NCBI GenBank assembly: GCA_030949725.1
Contig: JAUZSE010000005.1
Location: 1 to 34,025, forward strand
DNA length: 34,025 nucleotides
Reading direction: 5' to 3'
Source: Sulfurovum sp.
GTDB lineage: Bacteria > Campylobacterota > Campylobacteria > Campylobacterales > Sulfurovaceae
The position numbers and the translations under genes are program-made. Numbering within the stretch: the stretch's first letter is position 1; each line of letters starts with the position of its first letter. Below the pieces are notes generated by a model that was given only the letters and a program-made list of their open reading frames with translations, was not told the DNA's origin and did no database searches. Below are positions 1 through 9,717 of this stretch, one piece after another.

Positions 1-1
1 A

Positions 2-124
2 GACCCATTGATTAAGATGGAGGTTGGAACTATGGAACAAGGTGAGTATATCAATTTCTCGTATAGTACTATTAATGGTGAGACGAAATCTAAAAGGGTG
101 AAAGGTAGAGTAGCTAAGAAATAA
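2..124 (+). CDS. 3' end of an unidentified gene (partial)
   Basis: An open frame enters from the left edge and ends at TAA 122-124, giving the last 40 residues of a protein. The tail is polar and ends in a basic stretch (KRVKGRVAKK). The alternation of hydrophobic and polar residues, with a GEYINFSYS segment, suggests a beta-strand protein and loosely recalls the C-terminal strands of SoxZ-type immunoglobulin-like domains, but this is too short to identify a family. No function is assigned. Confidence 0.45.
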   Translation, partial: DPLIKMEVGTMEQGEYINFSYSTINGETKSKRVKGRVAKK

Positions 125-253
125 TATATTACTTAGCGACTAAACTCTTTTTTCAAGAAGAATTAGCGTGTATTGTTGATTGCTTCTTCACTATGTGTTG
201 TGTAAATATATAGTACATACACCTAAAACTCCCCTAAAAATCTTTCAAATTAA

Positions 254-303
254 TCATATTTTATCTACAAAAATTGTATAATTACGCATTATAAATCAAG
301 GAG
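254..303 (+). promoter_or_regulatory. sucC promoter and ribosome binding site
   Basis: A perfect -10 box TATAAT lies at 277-282 and is preceded by T-rich DNA without a clear -35 box, as is usual for sigma-70 promoters of Campylobacterota. AAGGAG at 298-303 lies six bases before the TTG at 310 and supports that codon as the start. The 185 bases between the upstream gene and sucC hold nothing else I can recognise. Confidence 0.6.
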
Positions 304-309
304 TACAAA

Positions 310-1485
310 TTGAATATTCATGAGTATCAGGCAAAACAAATTTTTGCTAAGTATGGTGTGCCAACACCAAAAGGTATAATGGTTGAGAGTGTAGAGGCTG
401 CTGTAGAGGCTGCTCAAGAGTTAGGTGGTCCAGTTTGGGTTGTGAAAGCACAGATACATGCAGGTGGTCGTGGTTTAGGTGGTGGTGTTAAACTGGCTAA
501 ATCTCTAGAAGAAGTGGAAGCACTTTCAAATGAAATTCTTGGAATGACTCTTGTAACGCATCAAACAGATGCTGCAGGTAAATTGGTTCAAAAGCTTTAT
601 ATCGAAGATGGAGCGGATATTCAAGATGAATTTTATCTTTCTGTTGTTTTAGATAGAAAATTAGAAATGCCTTTAATCATGGCTTCTACTGAGGGTGGTA
701 TGAACATTGAAGATGTTGCTGAAAATACGCCTGAAAAAATCATTACGATTCCTGTAGATCCTGCTATTGGTTTTCAAGGTTTCCACGGACGTGAACTTGC
801 TTTTGGTTTAGGAATTACTGATAAAGCTGAGCAAAAAAAGATTATTTCTTTTGCTCAAAAACTTTTCACTTTATATATGGAACTTGATGCAGAGATGATT
901 GAAATCAATCCTTTAGTAAGAACAGGTTCAGGTGACTTTTTAGCATTAGATGGAAAAATGGGCTTTGATAATTCTGCGCTTGGTCGTCAACCAGAAATTT
1001 TAGCTATGAGAGACTTAACAGAAGAAGATGCAGATGAAGTGGAAGCTGCTAAATATGGTCTTTCTTATGTAGCACTTGATGGTGAAATTGGTTGTATGGT
1101 AAATGGTGCAGGACTTGCCATGGGTACGATGGATACGATTAACTACATGGGTGGAACACCTGCGAACTTCCTTGATGTGGGTGGTTCAGCAAATGCTGAG
1201 ACTGTGGCTAAAGGTTTTGAGATTATTCTTAAAAATCCAAAGGTTAAAGCCATTTTTGTCAATATATTTGGTGGGATTGTACGTTGTGATCGTATCGCAA
1301 ATGGTATTATCGAAGCAACTAAAATTACTGATATTAATGTACCAGTGATCGTTCGTCTTGATGGAACAAATGCTCCAGAAGCATCTGAGATTTTAAAAAA
1401 TGCAAACATCGCTAACTTGATTGTTGCTACTGACTTAGGTGACGGTGCTGCTAAATCAGTTGCTGCGGCAAAAGGGAATAATTAA
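310..1485 (+). CDS. sucC: succinyl-CoA synthetase, beta subunit (ADP-forming)
   Basis: SucC is the nucleotide-binding beta subunit of succinyl-CoA synthetase, which interconverts succinyl-CoA and succinate with substrate-level ATP formation in the TCA cycle, or runs the reverse reaction in a reductive cycle. The 391-residue length is standard. The N-terminal ATP-grasp part begins [18 protein letters not shown] and contains the Gly-rich loop GGRGLGGG. The C-terminal ligase part carries [15 protein letters not shown] and [10 protein letters not shown]. Translation starts at TTG, supported by AAGGAG six bases upstream. The stop overlaps the sucD start by one base (TAATG), so the two subunits are translationally coupled. 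Confidence 0.97.
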   Translation: MNIHEYQAKQIFAKYGVPTPKGIMVESVEAAVEAAQELGGPVWVVKAQIHAGGRGLGGGVKLAKSLEEVEALSNEILGMTLVTHQTDAAGKLVQKLYIEDGADIQDEFYLSVVLDRKLEMPLIMASTEGGMNIEDVAENTPEKIITIPVDPAIGFQGFHGRELAFGLGITDKAEQKKIISFAQKLFTLYMELDAEMIEINPLVRTGSGDFLALDGKMGFDNSALGRQPEILAMRDLTEEDADEVEAAKYGLSYVALDGEIGCMVNGAGLAMGTMDTINYMGGTPANFLDVGGSANAETVAKGFEIILKNPKVKAIFVNIFGGIVRCDRIANGIIEATKITDINVPVIVRLDGTNAPEASEILKNANIANLIVATDLGDGAAKSVAAAKGNN

Positions 1486-2354
1486 TGTCAATATTAGTAA
1501 ATAAAGATACAAAAGTAATCGTTCAAGGTTTTACAGGTAAAGAGGGTTCTTTCCATGCTGAGCAATGTCTTGCTTATGGAACTAAGATTGTTGGTGGTGT
1601 AACACCAAACAAGGGTGGTCAAACACATCTTGGTCAACCTGTATTTAATACAGTTTCAGAGGCTGTAAAAACAACAGGTGCTACTGTTTCTATGATTTTT
1701 GTGCCTCCTGCATTTGTGGGTGACGCTGTAATGGAAGCTGCTGAAGCTGGGATTGAACTAGCTGTAATCATCACTGAAGGTGCACCAGTTAAAGACATGC
1801 AAATGGCTAAAGCACATGCTACAAAACATGGTATGAAAACACTTGGGCCAAACTGTCCTGGTATTATCACGGCTGATGAATGTAAAATCGGAATCATGCC
1901 TGGTATGATTTTCAAGAAAGGTAATGTTGGACTTATTTCTAAGTCTGGTACATTGACGTATGAAGGTACAAATCAAGTGGTTAAAGCTGGTTATGGTATC
2001 TCTACGGCAGTTGGTATCGGTGGAGACCCAATTATCGGTCTTTCTTACAATCAACTTCTTCCAATGTTTGAAGCAGATCCAGATACTAAATGTATCGTGA
2101 TGATCGGTGAAATTGGTGGAGACCTTGAGATTCAAGCAGCAAAGCTTATAAAAGAACAAATCACTAAGCCTGTCGTTGCATTTATCGCAGGTCAAACTGC
2201 TCCTAAAGGTAAAACTATGGGTCATGCAGGTGCTATTGTTTCTGGAAGTGCAGGAACTGCTAAAGAGAAGATGGATGCTCTTGAAGCAGTGGGTGTTAAA
2301 GTAGTCGTTTCTCCAGCAGAAATCGGCAAAGCAGTAAAAGAGCTACTTGGCTAA
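1485..2354 (+). CDS. sucD: succinyl-CoA synthetase, alpha subunit
   Basis: SucD binds CoA and carries the histidine that is phosphorylated in the succinyl-CoA synthetase reaction. The 289-residue protein has the N-terminal CoA-binding Rossmann part ([15 protein letters not shown]) and the ligase part with the phospho-histidine motif GHAGAIVSG (His at about residue 247). It is directly coupled to sucC through a one-base overlap. The rnpB promoter begins only a few bases after its stop, so transcription from the sucCD operon probably reads into rnpB as well. Confidence 0.97.
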   Translation: MSILVNKDTKVIVQGFTGKEGSFHAEQCLAYGTKIVGGVTPNKGGQTHLGQPVFNTVSEAVKTTGATVSMIFVPPAFVGDAVMEAAEAGIELAVIITEGAPVKDMQMAKAHATKHGMKTLGPNCPGIITADECKIGIMPGMIFKKGNVGLISKSGTLTYEGTNQVVKAGYGISTAVGIGGDPIIGLSYNQLLPMFEADPDTKCIVMIGEIGGDLEIQAAKLIKEQITKPVVAFIAGQTAPKGKTMGHAGAIVSGSAGTAKEKMDALEAVGVKVVVSPAEIGKAVKELLG

Positions 2355-2358
2355 TTTA

Positions 2359-2367
2359 TGCTATAAT
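2359..2367 (+). promoter_or_regulatory. extended -10 promoter of rnpB
   Basis: TGCTATAAT is a perfect extended -10 element (TGn then TATAAT) immediately after the sucD stop. It lies about seven bases upstream of the predicted 5' end of the RNase P RNA, which is the spacing expected for a transcription start near 2374. Confidence 0.75.
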
Positions 2368-2373
2368 TTGTTT

Positions 2374-2722
2374 AGGTGCAATAGGTAGTTGCTGGTGGTG
2401 TAAACCACGAGAGGAAAGTCCGGGCTGCAAGTGAGACGGGACTCCATCTAACGGATGGCCAGAGTAATCTGAGGGCAAGTGCAACAGAGAGAAAGTAGTC
2501 CAACTCTTTTTGAGAGTTGGTCAATGTGAAAGGGTGGGGTAAGAGCCCACCAGTGCTTATGGTAACATAGGTAGCTAGGTAAACCCTGTTTGCAGCAAGA
2601 AGTATATGGTACAAGTCTCACAAGCTGTTAGATCAGCACACATACTTCGCTTGAGCGTATGGGCAACCATGCGCCTAGATAAATAACTACCCACGACAAA
2701 ACCCGGCTTATCGTTGCACCTG
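2374..2722 (+). ncRNA. rnpB: RNase P RNA component (class A)
   Basis: This is the catalytic RNA that matures the 5' ends of tRNAs. It shows the conserved core elements in the right order: GAGGAAAGTCCGGGCT near the 5' end, the AGAGAAAGTAGTCC region, the GGTAAGAGCCCACCAG element, TGGTAACATAGGTAGCTAGG with GTAAACCC, and ACCCGGCTTATCG near the 3' end. The outer P1 helix is visible as AGGTGCAA (from 2374) pairing with TTGCACCT (to about 2721). Its own extended -10 promoter lies upstream and a hairpin follows. Confidence 0.95.
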
Positions 2723-2754
2723 TAATTTAAAGAGGATTTGTTCCTCTGAATTAC
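2722..2754 (+). terminator. probable terminator after rnpB
   Basis: AGAGGA (2731-2736) pairs with TCCTCT (2742-2747) around a five-base loop, and an outer GTAATT pairs with AATTAC. It starts right at the end of the RNase P RNA. The following U-tract is poor, so it could act as a 3' processing or stability hairpin instead. Confidence 0.5.
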
Positions 2755-2938
2755 GTAATTTCATTTATATAATCTACACTATTTTCAACATAACCAAAAA
2801 ATTATAAAATTATATATTTTATATGGTATTTTTTGGAGAGTATATACTTCTAAAATCATTATTTTTCGCTTTTCAGATAGACAAGTTAATATTATTTGGT
2901 TAGACTCACTACTTAGAATTAAATAATAAGGATATTTC

Positions 2939-3818
2939 ATGAATAAACTAGTTACACTTAGTGTCGCATTGGCACTTATATTAAGCCTTTTTTCGAGTCT
3001 TACTGCAAAAGAAGCTCCAACCTTAGGATTTAACAATAAAATCCCTGAATCTATCATGACACCTGACAAGGTAGAAACAAGCATCGGGGAATTAAATTTC
3101 ACGGATGGTAGACCAAGCAGTGTAACGGTTAGTAAAATTTATGACAACCTAGATACCATACGTGGTGTAGATGTATTTTTAAACTTCATTCCTGCAGGTT
3201 CTGTTGAAGCCATGAGGTCTGGTATGGCGAGTATCGGTGTGGATAGTTCAAATAAAGTGATGATTGTAGATACACTGATGGACTCAAACCCGATTTTTTT
3301 AACAGGGAATAAAGACAACTCATCTGTGAAAGTGATGGTAGGTGGCGTAGAGAAAGATGGATTAAAAATTTATCCACTAACAAAAGCCAAAAACACACCT
3401 AAGAGGGAACATATAAACTTTTCTAATTAGCTTTATCGACCCAGAGCTCCGTGGTCAAGCAGCTTCTATTGGTATTATCAAAGGTCAAGAGTTTAATCCA
3501 GATGAAAGAATGATAAAGGTTTTGACCAATGCTATGAAAATTGCCAATGCAACGGCTAGAACGATTGCTTTTGCACCTCGTGATAAAAGTGCGTATTTTT
3601 TCAAAGATAGACAATAGTTTAACAGTTTTATTGGAAATGATAATAGATGGCTCAATGTTGATGGTAACAGTGGAAGAAATATAGATGTACGAACACTTTA
3701 CTTTTATCTAGCAACGGTCAATACTCCTGCGATGGTTCTAAAAACTACAAACTTCACATACCTGCAAAAGATTTCTGGTCTGTTGTTGGAGATGGTGAAG
3801 CAGATATCAATCTCCTGA
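2939..3818 (+). pseudogene. decayed DUF1254/DUF1214 periplasmic protein gene
   Basis: The first frame (2939-3430) encodes a signal peptide and a DUF1254-like start (TSIGELNFTDGRPSS, then YDNLD..RGVDVFLNF and DTLMDSNPIFLTGN). The homology stops there and the frame ends in unrelated residues. The DUF1214 half continues in another frame at 3432-3617 (DPELRGQAASIGIIKG.EFNPDERM). More follows in further frames as WLNVDGNSGRNIDVRTLYFY and then DGSKNYKLHIPAKDFWSVV up to about 3800. Several internal deletions and frame changes are therefore present, and the gene is not functional as a whole. AAGGAT before ATG 2939 is a remaining ribosome binding site. The family's function is not established. Confidence 0.8.
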
Positions 3819-4091
3819 CCACTTGTTGGTTATTATCTTGAATTTGATGTAGCCATGATAAACAAATATGTGAAACCGATGTTCGGTATCACTTTACCCA
3901 ATAAAAAAGAGGAAGTGTCAGAAATTTATTATGATAAAAAGATTGGCACCATCCCCCAAGGAAATATAGATTTGAGATTTGATACAATATTACAAGATTT
4001 AGACTTACCAGTACTACAAGCACATGATGCACTTAATGATGCCGTAATGACAGCAATGATGTATATTAAATTAAAACAAATAAAGTTATAA
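3819..4091 (+). pseudogene. C-terminal remnant of a DnaQ-type 3'-5' exonuclease
   Basis: The frame reads PLVGYYLEFDVAMINKYVKP from 3819 and continues through DLRFDTIL..LDLPVLQAHDALNDAVMTAMM to the stop at 4089-4091. LEFDVAMIN and HDALNDAVMTA are the second and third exonuclease motifs of the DEDDh family (DNA polymerase III epsilon-like). The N-terminal half with the first D-E motif is missing, so the fragment of about 90 residues lacks catalytic acids. An ATG occurs at 3855, but the family homology extends upstream of it to the deletion junction at about 3816. It lies directly before acs, a neighbourhood I recall from related bacteria (memory, not verified). Confidence 0.75.
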
Positions 4092-4105
4092 AAAAAGGAA
4101 TAAAA

Positions 4106-6073
4106 ATGTTACAAGATATTTACCAACCAAACCCTGAGTTCGCAAAAACTGCAACGATAAAAAGTATGGATGAGTACTACGCTTTGACAAAAAAAGCTAC
4201 AGATGACTATGAAGGTTTTTGGGGAGATTATGCAAAAGAAAAAATAGATTGGTTCAAGCCCTTTGATACAGTTTTGGATGAAAGTAATGCACCCTTTGTA
4301 GCGTGGTTTAAAGGGGGTAAGTTAAATGTATCTCACCAGTGTATTGACCGTCATTTAGATACGCGTAAAAATAAAGCTGCCATCATATTTGAGGGTGACA
4401 GAGGGGATGTTCAGACCATCACGTATCTTGACCTTTATAAAAATGTAAATAAATTTGCAAACCTTTTAAAAGAAGACTTTGGCGTTAAAAAAGGGGATAG
4501 AGTTGTTATCTATATGCCTATGATTCCTGAAGCGGCTTATGCGATGTTGGCATGTGCTAGGATAGGGGCTATTCACTCTATCGTGTTTGGTGGCTTTTCA
4601 AGTGAAGCGCTTAAAGATAGGATTGAAGATGCTGAAGCTAAAGTCGTTATCACTGCGGATGGTGCGTTTAGAAAAACCAAGCCTTACATGCTAAAACCAG
4701 TTGTTGATGCTGCTATTACAGAAGGTAGCCCTGTTGAAAAAGTGTTAGTTGTTGAACGAAACAACGAAGAAGTGACTTGGCTAGCAGGTCGTGATTATTC
4801 ATACAATGAACTTATAAAAAATAAATCAACACATTGTGAAGCAGAAGTAATGGACTCTGAAGACCCACTTTTTTTACTTTATACTTCTGGTTCCACAGGC
4901 AAACCAAAAGGTGTGCAGCATAATTCTGCTGGGTACATTCTTTGGGCTCAAATGACTATGGAATGGGTCTTTGATGTGAAAGAAAATGATACTTACTGGT
5001 GTACAGCTGATGTGGGTTGGATCACAGGGCATACATACATTGTTTATGGACCTCTTGCTATGGGTGCAACAACAATGATGTTTGAAGGTGTCATCACTTA
5101 TCCAGATGCTGGACGACCTTGGGCGATGGTAGAAAACCATAGAATCAACCAATTTTATACCGCACCAACGGCCATTAGAGTGTTACATAAGATGGGTGAA
5201 GATGAGCCAGCTAAGTATGATCTTTCTTCTCTAAAAGTACTGGGAACAGTGGGTGAGCCTATCGATCCCACGGCATGGAAATGGTACTACGAAGAAGTCG
5301 GAAACTCTAAATGTGCCATCGTAGATACCTATTGGCAAACAGAGACGGGTGGACATATTGTATCTCCACTTCCTGGGGCTACTCCTATCAAAGCAGGTTG
5401 TGCGACACTACCCTTGCCAGGAATTATAGCTGAAGTGTTAGACCCCGCTACTGGTGAGATTGCTGAAGTTGGTGAGACTGGTTATATGTGTATTACAAGA
5501 CCTTGGCCTTCACAAATCCGTGCTGTATGGGGAGATGAAGATAGATACATAAAGTCATACTTTGCTGATGTGAAAAAAGATGGTAAAGCTGTGTATTTTA
5601 CAGGTGATGGTGCTAAATATGATGAAGATGGTTATATTACGATTACTGGTCGGACTGATGATGTTATCAATGTTTCTGGACACAGAATGGGAACAGCTGA
5701 AGTTGAAGCTGCTATTAAAAAGCATAGCAATGTCGCTGCAGTGGCAGTAGTAGGTAAACCTCATGAGCTTAAGGGAGAAGGAATTTTTGCCTATATCGTA
5801 CTCAAGTCTGTACCTATGGAACATAAAGATGATATAGCTGATGAGCTTGAGACCATGAAAGAGATCAATAAGATTATTAAAATTGAGATTGGTAACATCG
5901 CTTTGTGTGATGATATGGTATTTGTCCCAGATCTTCCTAAGACAAGATCTGGAAAGATCATGAGAAGGATCCTAAGAGCCATTGCTAAAGGTGAAAAGAT
6001 TACTCAAGATACTTCTACACTTGAAGATCCTTCTATTGTAGGGATTATTGAAGATTTATGTAAAGCAAAATAA
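4106..6073 (+). CDS. acs: acetyl-CoA synthetase (acetate-CoA ligase, AMP-forming)
   Basis: The enzyme activates acetate with ATP and CoA to acetyl-CoA through an acetyl-AMP intermediate. It has 655 residues, the usual length. The phosphate-binding loop [11 protein letters not shown] begins at Tyr259. [10 protein letters not shown], the STGD-type segment [14 protein letters not shown] and the hinge [16 protein letters not shown] follow in order. The C-terminal lysine in [13 protein letters not shown] (Lys617) is the residue that is catalytic for adenylation and is acetylated for control in homologues. AAGGAA lies before the ATG. Its 3' end overlaps the convergent kinase-like gene by 70 bases. 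Confidence 0.97.
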   Translation: MLQDIYQPNPEFAKTATIKSMDEYYALTKKATDDYEGFWGDYAKEKIDWFKPFDTVLDESNAPFVAWFKGGKLNVSHQCIDRHLDTRKNKAAIIFEGDRGDVQTITYLDLYKNVNKFANLLKEDFGVKKGDRVVIYMPMIPEAAYAMLACARIGAIHSIVFGGFSSEALKDRIEDAEAKVVITADGAFRKTKPYMLKPVVDAAITEGSPVEKVLVVERNNEEVTWLAGRDYSYNELIKNKSTHCEAEVMDSEDPLFLLYTSGSTGKPKGVQHNSAGYILWAQMTMEWVFDVKENDTYWCTADVGWITGHTYIVYGPLAMGATTMMFEGVITYPDAGRPWAMVENHRINQFYTAPTAIRVLHKMGEDEPAKYDLSSLKVLGTVGEPIDPTAWKWYYEEVGNSKCAIVDTYWQTETGGHIVSPLPGATPIKAGCATLPLPGIIAEVLDPATGEIAEVGETGYMCITRPWPSQIRAVWGDEDRYIKSYFADVKKDGKAVYFTGDGAKYDEDGYITITGRTDDVINVSGHRMGTAEVEAAIKKHSNVAAVAVVGKPHELKGEGIFAYIVLKSVPMEHKDDIADELETMKEINKIIKIEIGNIALCDDMVFVPDLPKTRSGKIMRRILRAIAKGEKITQDTSTLEDPSIVGIIEDLCKAK

Positions 6074-6765
6074 GTAATAGTCCTGCCATCTTCTACAACT
6101 ATCTTTATACTCTTTGCAACAGCTATATGCAAGATACGTTCTTCAAGAGTTACAATGTCCCCATCTAATTGTATATGGTTGTAATTGTTTGATAGTTCCA
6201 ATGTCATTTCTTCAACTTTTCCATAAAAAGATCCAAACTTTTTGATGAATGATGCAGGGGTAAAGATGAAAAATCTATTTTTACTTAAAAGCATAAAAGG
6301 TGTCATGATGAGGTGTAGGGGGAGTAGGAAGAGAAATGCAAGTATATATTTTAATATTCCTTTTTTTAAAATGCCAAAACGAAGGGTCTCTGAGAGAAAG
6401 ATATGCTGTAAATCGCCCATGTTACCTGCTGAGAATAAAAATACTTCATCGTTGAGTGTGTAGACTTTTTGTCTTTGTGTGTGAAGTTTTTGTTTGGAAG
6501 CGAGTAGTGCTAGTACTGTTTCTAGTTTTGGGACGTGGTGTATTTTGGCTATGACATTAAATGAACCTGTAGGGTTGAGTATGAATGGAGGTAGTGCTAA
6601 GTGGTGTATTTGTTTTAGTACCCTTCTTATGCTCCCATCTCCTCCAGAGATGATAATATAATCATAGGTGCTTAACTCTGTTTGAGTATTAAGTTCCCAA
6701 AGTTCTATGGAAATAATTTCTAGTGATGCATGTTCTAAAGTCTTACCTATGGAAAGTATACGCAT
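6004..6765 (-). CDS. diacylglycerol kinase-like lipid kinase family protein
   Basis: The 253-residue protein has the signature of the DAGK/NAD-kinase-like fold: the nucleotide-binding loop [12 protein letters not shown] followed by [14 protein letters not shown], which corresponds to the N-P-x-G-T segment. The C-terminal half has a hydrophobic stretch (about residues 130-160) and the IQLDGDIV motif typical of YegS/DgkB-like lipid kinases. The likely role is phosphorylation of a membrane lipid, but the substrate cannot be read from the sequence. The start is supported by AAGGAT six bases upstream. The last 23 residues are encoded antisense to the end of acs and may be an extension beyond the family's usual end. 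Confidence 0.8.
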   Translation of the reverse strand: MRILSIGKTLEHASLEIISIELWELNTQTELSTYDYIIISGGDGSIRRVLKQIHHLALPPFILNPTGSFNVIAKIHHVPKLETVLALLASKQKLHTQRQKVYTLNDEVFLFSAGNMGDLQHIFLSETLRFGILKKGILKYILAFLFLLPLHLIMTPFMLLSKNRFFIFTPASFIKKFGSFYGKVEEMTLELSNNYNHIQLDGDIVTLEERILHIAVAKSIKIVVEDGRTITYFALHKSSIIPTIEGSSSVEVS

Positions 6766-6816
6766 TTTAATCCTTATAGAAGAAGTATAAGTTTAACCAA
6801 AAACTCCTCAATATTA

Positions 6817-6831
6817 GCTATAATTATAGCC
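6817..6831 (+). promoter_or_regulatory. palindromic -10 region of the pqi operon, probable leaderless start
   Basis: GCTATAATTATAGC (6817-6830) is a perfect 14-base palindrome that contains the -10 box TATAAT at 6819-6824. The expected transcription start, six to eight bases downstream, coincides with the ATG at 6832. No ribosome binding site precedes that ATG. Together this suggests a leaderless mRNA. Confidence 0.5.
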
Positions 6832-7477
6832 ATGAAACTTGAAAATGAAGCTGCACTTGATAACCTTATTATCTGTTACCAGTGCTATACCTTACATGAA
6901 GAAGTACCCATAAAAGATGGAAGTAAAGCATGTTGTTCTGAATGTGGTGGTATACTTTATAGATATGATACTAAGCTTGTAGATCATGGCTTGGCATTGA
7001 GTATCACAGGATTGATATTTTTTGTCTTAGCGAATTCATTTTCGTTAATTCAAATGGATATATTGGGGACTAAACAGTTTATTACTATTCCTAAAACGAT
7101 ATTGTCTTTGTTTGAGAATGGTTTTTATCTTGTGGGTTTTCTTGTGGGTTTTCTTATCTTTATTTTTCCCTTGATGATATTTCTCATCAACATCCTTCTT
7201 TTTACACTTCTAAAGTTTAAACGTGGTGAGAAAACAACAAAGGAACTACTTATCTTACTTGCACACATAAAGCCTTGGAGTATGGCAGACATTTTTTTCA
7301 TTAGTTTGCTCGTAGCACTCGTTAAGCTGGTGGCTTTTGGACAGATTCATATAGGTATTGCTTTTTGGACACTTATGGTATTTGTGATGTATTGATATAT
7401 ATATTACAAAAAGTATTCATATCTCCGAAATATGGATGTTACGAAAAAGAATTTTACTAAGTGGTGAGCCTAAATGA
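6832..7477 (+). CDS. pqiA: PqiA-type membrane protein, N-terminal-half homologue (frameshifted near its end)
   Basis: This is one half of the PqiA/LetA-type inner-membrane component of an MCE lipid-trafficking system. It starts with a zinc-ribbon pattern (CYQC at about 15-18 and CSEC at about 35-38). About four membrane helices follow, with the conserved IKPWSMADIFFISLL segment. The uninterrupted frame stops at 7393-7395 after 187 residues. Ignoring one T at 7393 adds 27 residues (DIYITKSIHISEIW...) that resemble the normal PqiA end and stop at 7475-7477. That stop overlaps the next ATG as ATGA, so an extra base is very likely. The corrected length is 214 residues. Confidence 0.85.
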
Positions 7478-8073
7478 TAGAAATAGATGAAGATAAACTC
7501 ATACTCTGTCCTATATGTGCGGCAGTAAATATAGACAAGGGGAAGAAGAATGTGTGTAGACGTTGTGCTTCTCCTATCTATCATCATAGAAGTTTTTCTA
7601 CAGAAAAGTCTTGGGCATTTTTGATTACTGCTATGGTGGCTTATATCCCTGCAAACCTTTATCCCATGTTGGTAACTTCGGCATTTGGCACAAAAGATGA
7701 GAGTACTATTCTAGGAGGTGTGGTGATGTTGTGGGAACATGGCTCATATCCTGTAGCGGCGATTATTTTCTTTGCATCTATCGTGATACCTGTTATGAAA
7801 TTTCTTATTTTGCTTTATCTGTTAATTAGTGTAAAATACCCCATTGGTAAAGATAAAAAAGTAGATAAACATAAACTATACACTATGACTGAAGTCATTG
7901 GACCATGGTCTATGATAGATGTGTTTGTAGTCGCCATACTTGCAGCACTGATACATTTGGTAAATATAGAAGTGTTGGCAGGTACAGCAGCAACAGCGTT
8001 TGCGATTTCTGTCTTTTTTACCCTCTTAGCAGCACATGCTTTTGATGAAACGTTGATTAAGGAAAATAAATAA
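7474..8073 (+). CDS. pqiA: PqiA-type membrane protein, second half-size homologue
   Basis: A second single-domain PqiA protein of 199 residues. It again has a zinc-ribbon pair (CPIC and CRRC) followed by four predicted membrane helices. The family motif GPWSMIDVFVVAIL precedes the last helix. In E. coli both PqiA domains are in one polypeptide; here they are separate, coupled genes (ATGA overlap upstream and TAAATG junction to pqiB downstream). The two proteins probably act as a heteromeric unit with PqiB to move lipids between the envelope membranes. Confidence 0.88.
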   Translation: MIEIDEDKLILCPICAAVNIDKGKKNVCRRCASPIYHHRSFSTEKSWAFLITAMVAYIPANLYPMLVTSAFGTKDESTILGGVVMLWEHGSYPVAAIIFFASIVIPVMKFLILLYLLISVKYPIGKDKKVDKHKLYTMTEVIGPWSMIDVFVVAILAALIHLVNIEVLAGTAATAFAISVFFTLLAAHAFDETLIKENK

Positions 8074-9717
8074 ATGTCTAAAAAAATACCAGAGATAACA
8101 GAATCTACCAAATTTAATCTTATGACTTCTATTTGGATTGTACCTATTATTGCACTTACTATTGCAGGATGGTTGGCGTATCAGCATTTTGCAGAAAGAG
8201 GACCTGAGATTAGAATTATCTTCCCTAAAAATGAAGGTCTTGTAGCAGGGCAAAGTGTAGTGAAGTTTAGAAATGTTCCTGTAGGAAAAGTGACAAAAAT
8301 TTATGTGGAAGAAGAAATAGAAGGTGTGATTGTTGTGGTTCGTATGAATACAAAAGCATCCAGACCGTATATGACAGAACTTGCGAAGTTTTGGATTGTC
8401 AAACCTGAGGTCGGTATATCGGGTATTAGCGGACTAGATACGTTGATTTCAGGTACATATATAAATATACATTCTAAATCAGGAGGGAAGACTATTAAAG
8501 AAAATTTTATGGGACTGACCCAAGCGTACCGTGATAGTATGCAAGGAGAATATTTCCATCTTCTCTCAGAAAATGCAGAGAATGTTGCAGTGGGAATGCC
8601 TATTTATTATAAAAATATCAAAGTGGGGCAGGTGGAGCATGTCTATCTTGCTTTGGATGATACACGTATAGAGATTATTATATTTATCGACAAACAATAT
8701 GCTTCTTATGTGCATGATAGTTCTAAGTTTTGGACTAAAAGTATGATAAATGTCGATCTTTCTAAGGGTAATCTTGATATCAATATTGCTCCTCTTAATT
8801 TTATGTTACAAGGGGGCATTGTTTTTTCTTCTCTGGAAAAAGGTAAAAGAAATCCTGTCTCAAAAGGACGAATTTTTCCTCTGTATGAAAGTAAAACACA
8901 GGCAAGAAATATAAGGGTAGGTTCTTCAAATAGAAGTATGCAAAAATTTATGTTGCTAACGCAAGATACTATCGCCAATTTAAGGATCAATGCACCTGTA
9001 CGGTTTGATGGATTTGATATTGGAAGGGTAGAGGATATAGCACTCTCCTATAACAAAAAATCACATAAGATGTTAGGTCAGGTTTTAGTTGAGATTGACA
9101 CGTCTGTTTTTGAAGACAAAGACGAGAGTAATTCTTCCGGAGTATCTAACCTATATGAAGCAGTAGAAGAGGGCTTACGTGCAAAAATAGCAGCACTTGA
9201 TCCCATTACGGGTATGCTCTTTATAGACCTTACCTTTAAGCATCAAGAGGGAAATGCAAACATCATTCAAGGGAATAAATATGCACAACTCCCTATGGTG
9301 GGTCAAAGTTCTGATGGTATTATGAACAGTATGACGCAGATACTGGACAAACTCAATAATCTACCTTTGGAAGCATTGTTAGCTTCCGTGCAAAAAGTAG
9401 TTGAAGAAACCAGTAAACCAATCCAAAATGCCAATGTCTTGTTAGATGATTTGCGTACAACTGTGAAAAATATCAATAAATTTACATCTAAAAAGTCATT
9501 TGAAGTTTTACCGGATGAACTCAATAAAGCATTAAGAGAAATGACTAAGACACTCAAAAACACTTCAAAAGTTGTAAAAGGTTACGATAGTGACTCTTTG
9601 GTCAAACAACAACTGGCACAGACACTTAAAGTACTGACCAAAACATCACAAGAGATGCAAGTGTTCTTAAAAATGTTAAACCGTAAACCAAATTCACTTA
9701 TCTTTGGAGATAACTAA
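8074..9717 (+). CDS. pqiB: PqiB-type MCE (MlaD-domain) protein
   Basis: A 547-residue protein with one N-terminal membrane anchor (about 17-38) and three MCE/MlaD domains in tandem. The domain repeats are visible as EGLVAGQSVVKFRNVPVGKV, AENVAVGMPIYYKNIKVGQV and ATIANLRINAPVRFDGFDIGRV-like segments, the last reading TIANLRINAPVRFDG. Such proteins form a periplasmic hexameric tube for lipid transport. The C-terminal 130 residues are helical and polar, with repeated Lys/Thr/Leu, and would form the needle-like end. The gene starts directly after the stop of the preceding gene and its stop overlaps the pqiC ATG (TAATG). Confidence 0.92.
   Translation: MSKKIPEITESTKFNLMTSIWIVPIIALTIAGWLAYQHFAERGPEIRIIFPKNEGLVAGQSVVKFRNVPVGKVTKIYVEEEIEGVIVVVRMNTKASRPYMTELAKFWIVKPEVGISGISGLDTLISGTYINIHSKSGGKTIKENFMGLTQAYRDSMQGEYFHLLSENAENVAVGMPIYYKNIKVGQVEHVYLALDDTRIEIIIFIDKQYASYVHDSSKFWTKSMINVDLSKGNLDINIAPLNFMLQGGIVFSSLEKGKRNPVSKGRIFPLYESKTQARNIRVGSSNRSMQKFMLLTQDTIANLRINAPVRFDGFDIGRVEDIALSYNKKSHKMLGQVLVEIDTSVFEDKDESNSSGVSNLYEAVEEGLRAKIAALDPITGMLFIDLTFKHQEGNANIIQGNKYAQLPMVGQSSDGIMNSMTQILDKLNNLPLEALLASVQKVVEETSKPIQNANVLLDDLRTTVKNINKFTSKKSFEVLPDELNKALREMTKTLKNTSKVVKGYDSDSLVKQQLAQTLKVLTKTSQEMQVFLKMLNRKPNSLIFGDN

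Noticed and set aside
2..124. SoxZ C-terminus at the left edge
   Set aside because: The resemblance is only a strand pattern over 40 residues. No diagnostic SoxZ residues are visible.
1758..2225. 155-residue open frame on the minus strand
   Set aside because: It is antisense to the strongly conserved sucD and rich in Cys/His/Ser in the way of a shadow frame.
2372..2614. 80-residue open frame on the minus strand
   Set aside because: It lies wholly inside rnpB, which is recognised by its conserved structure.
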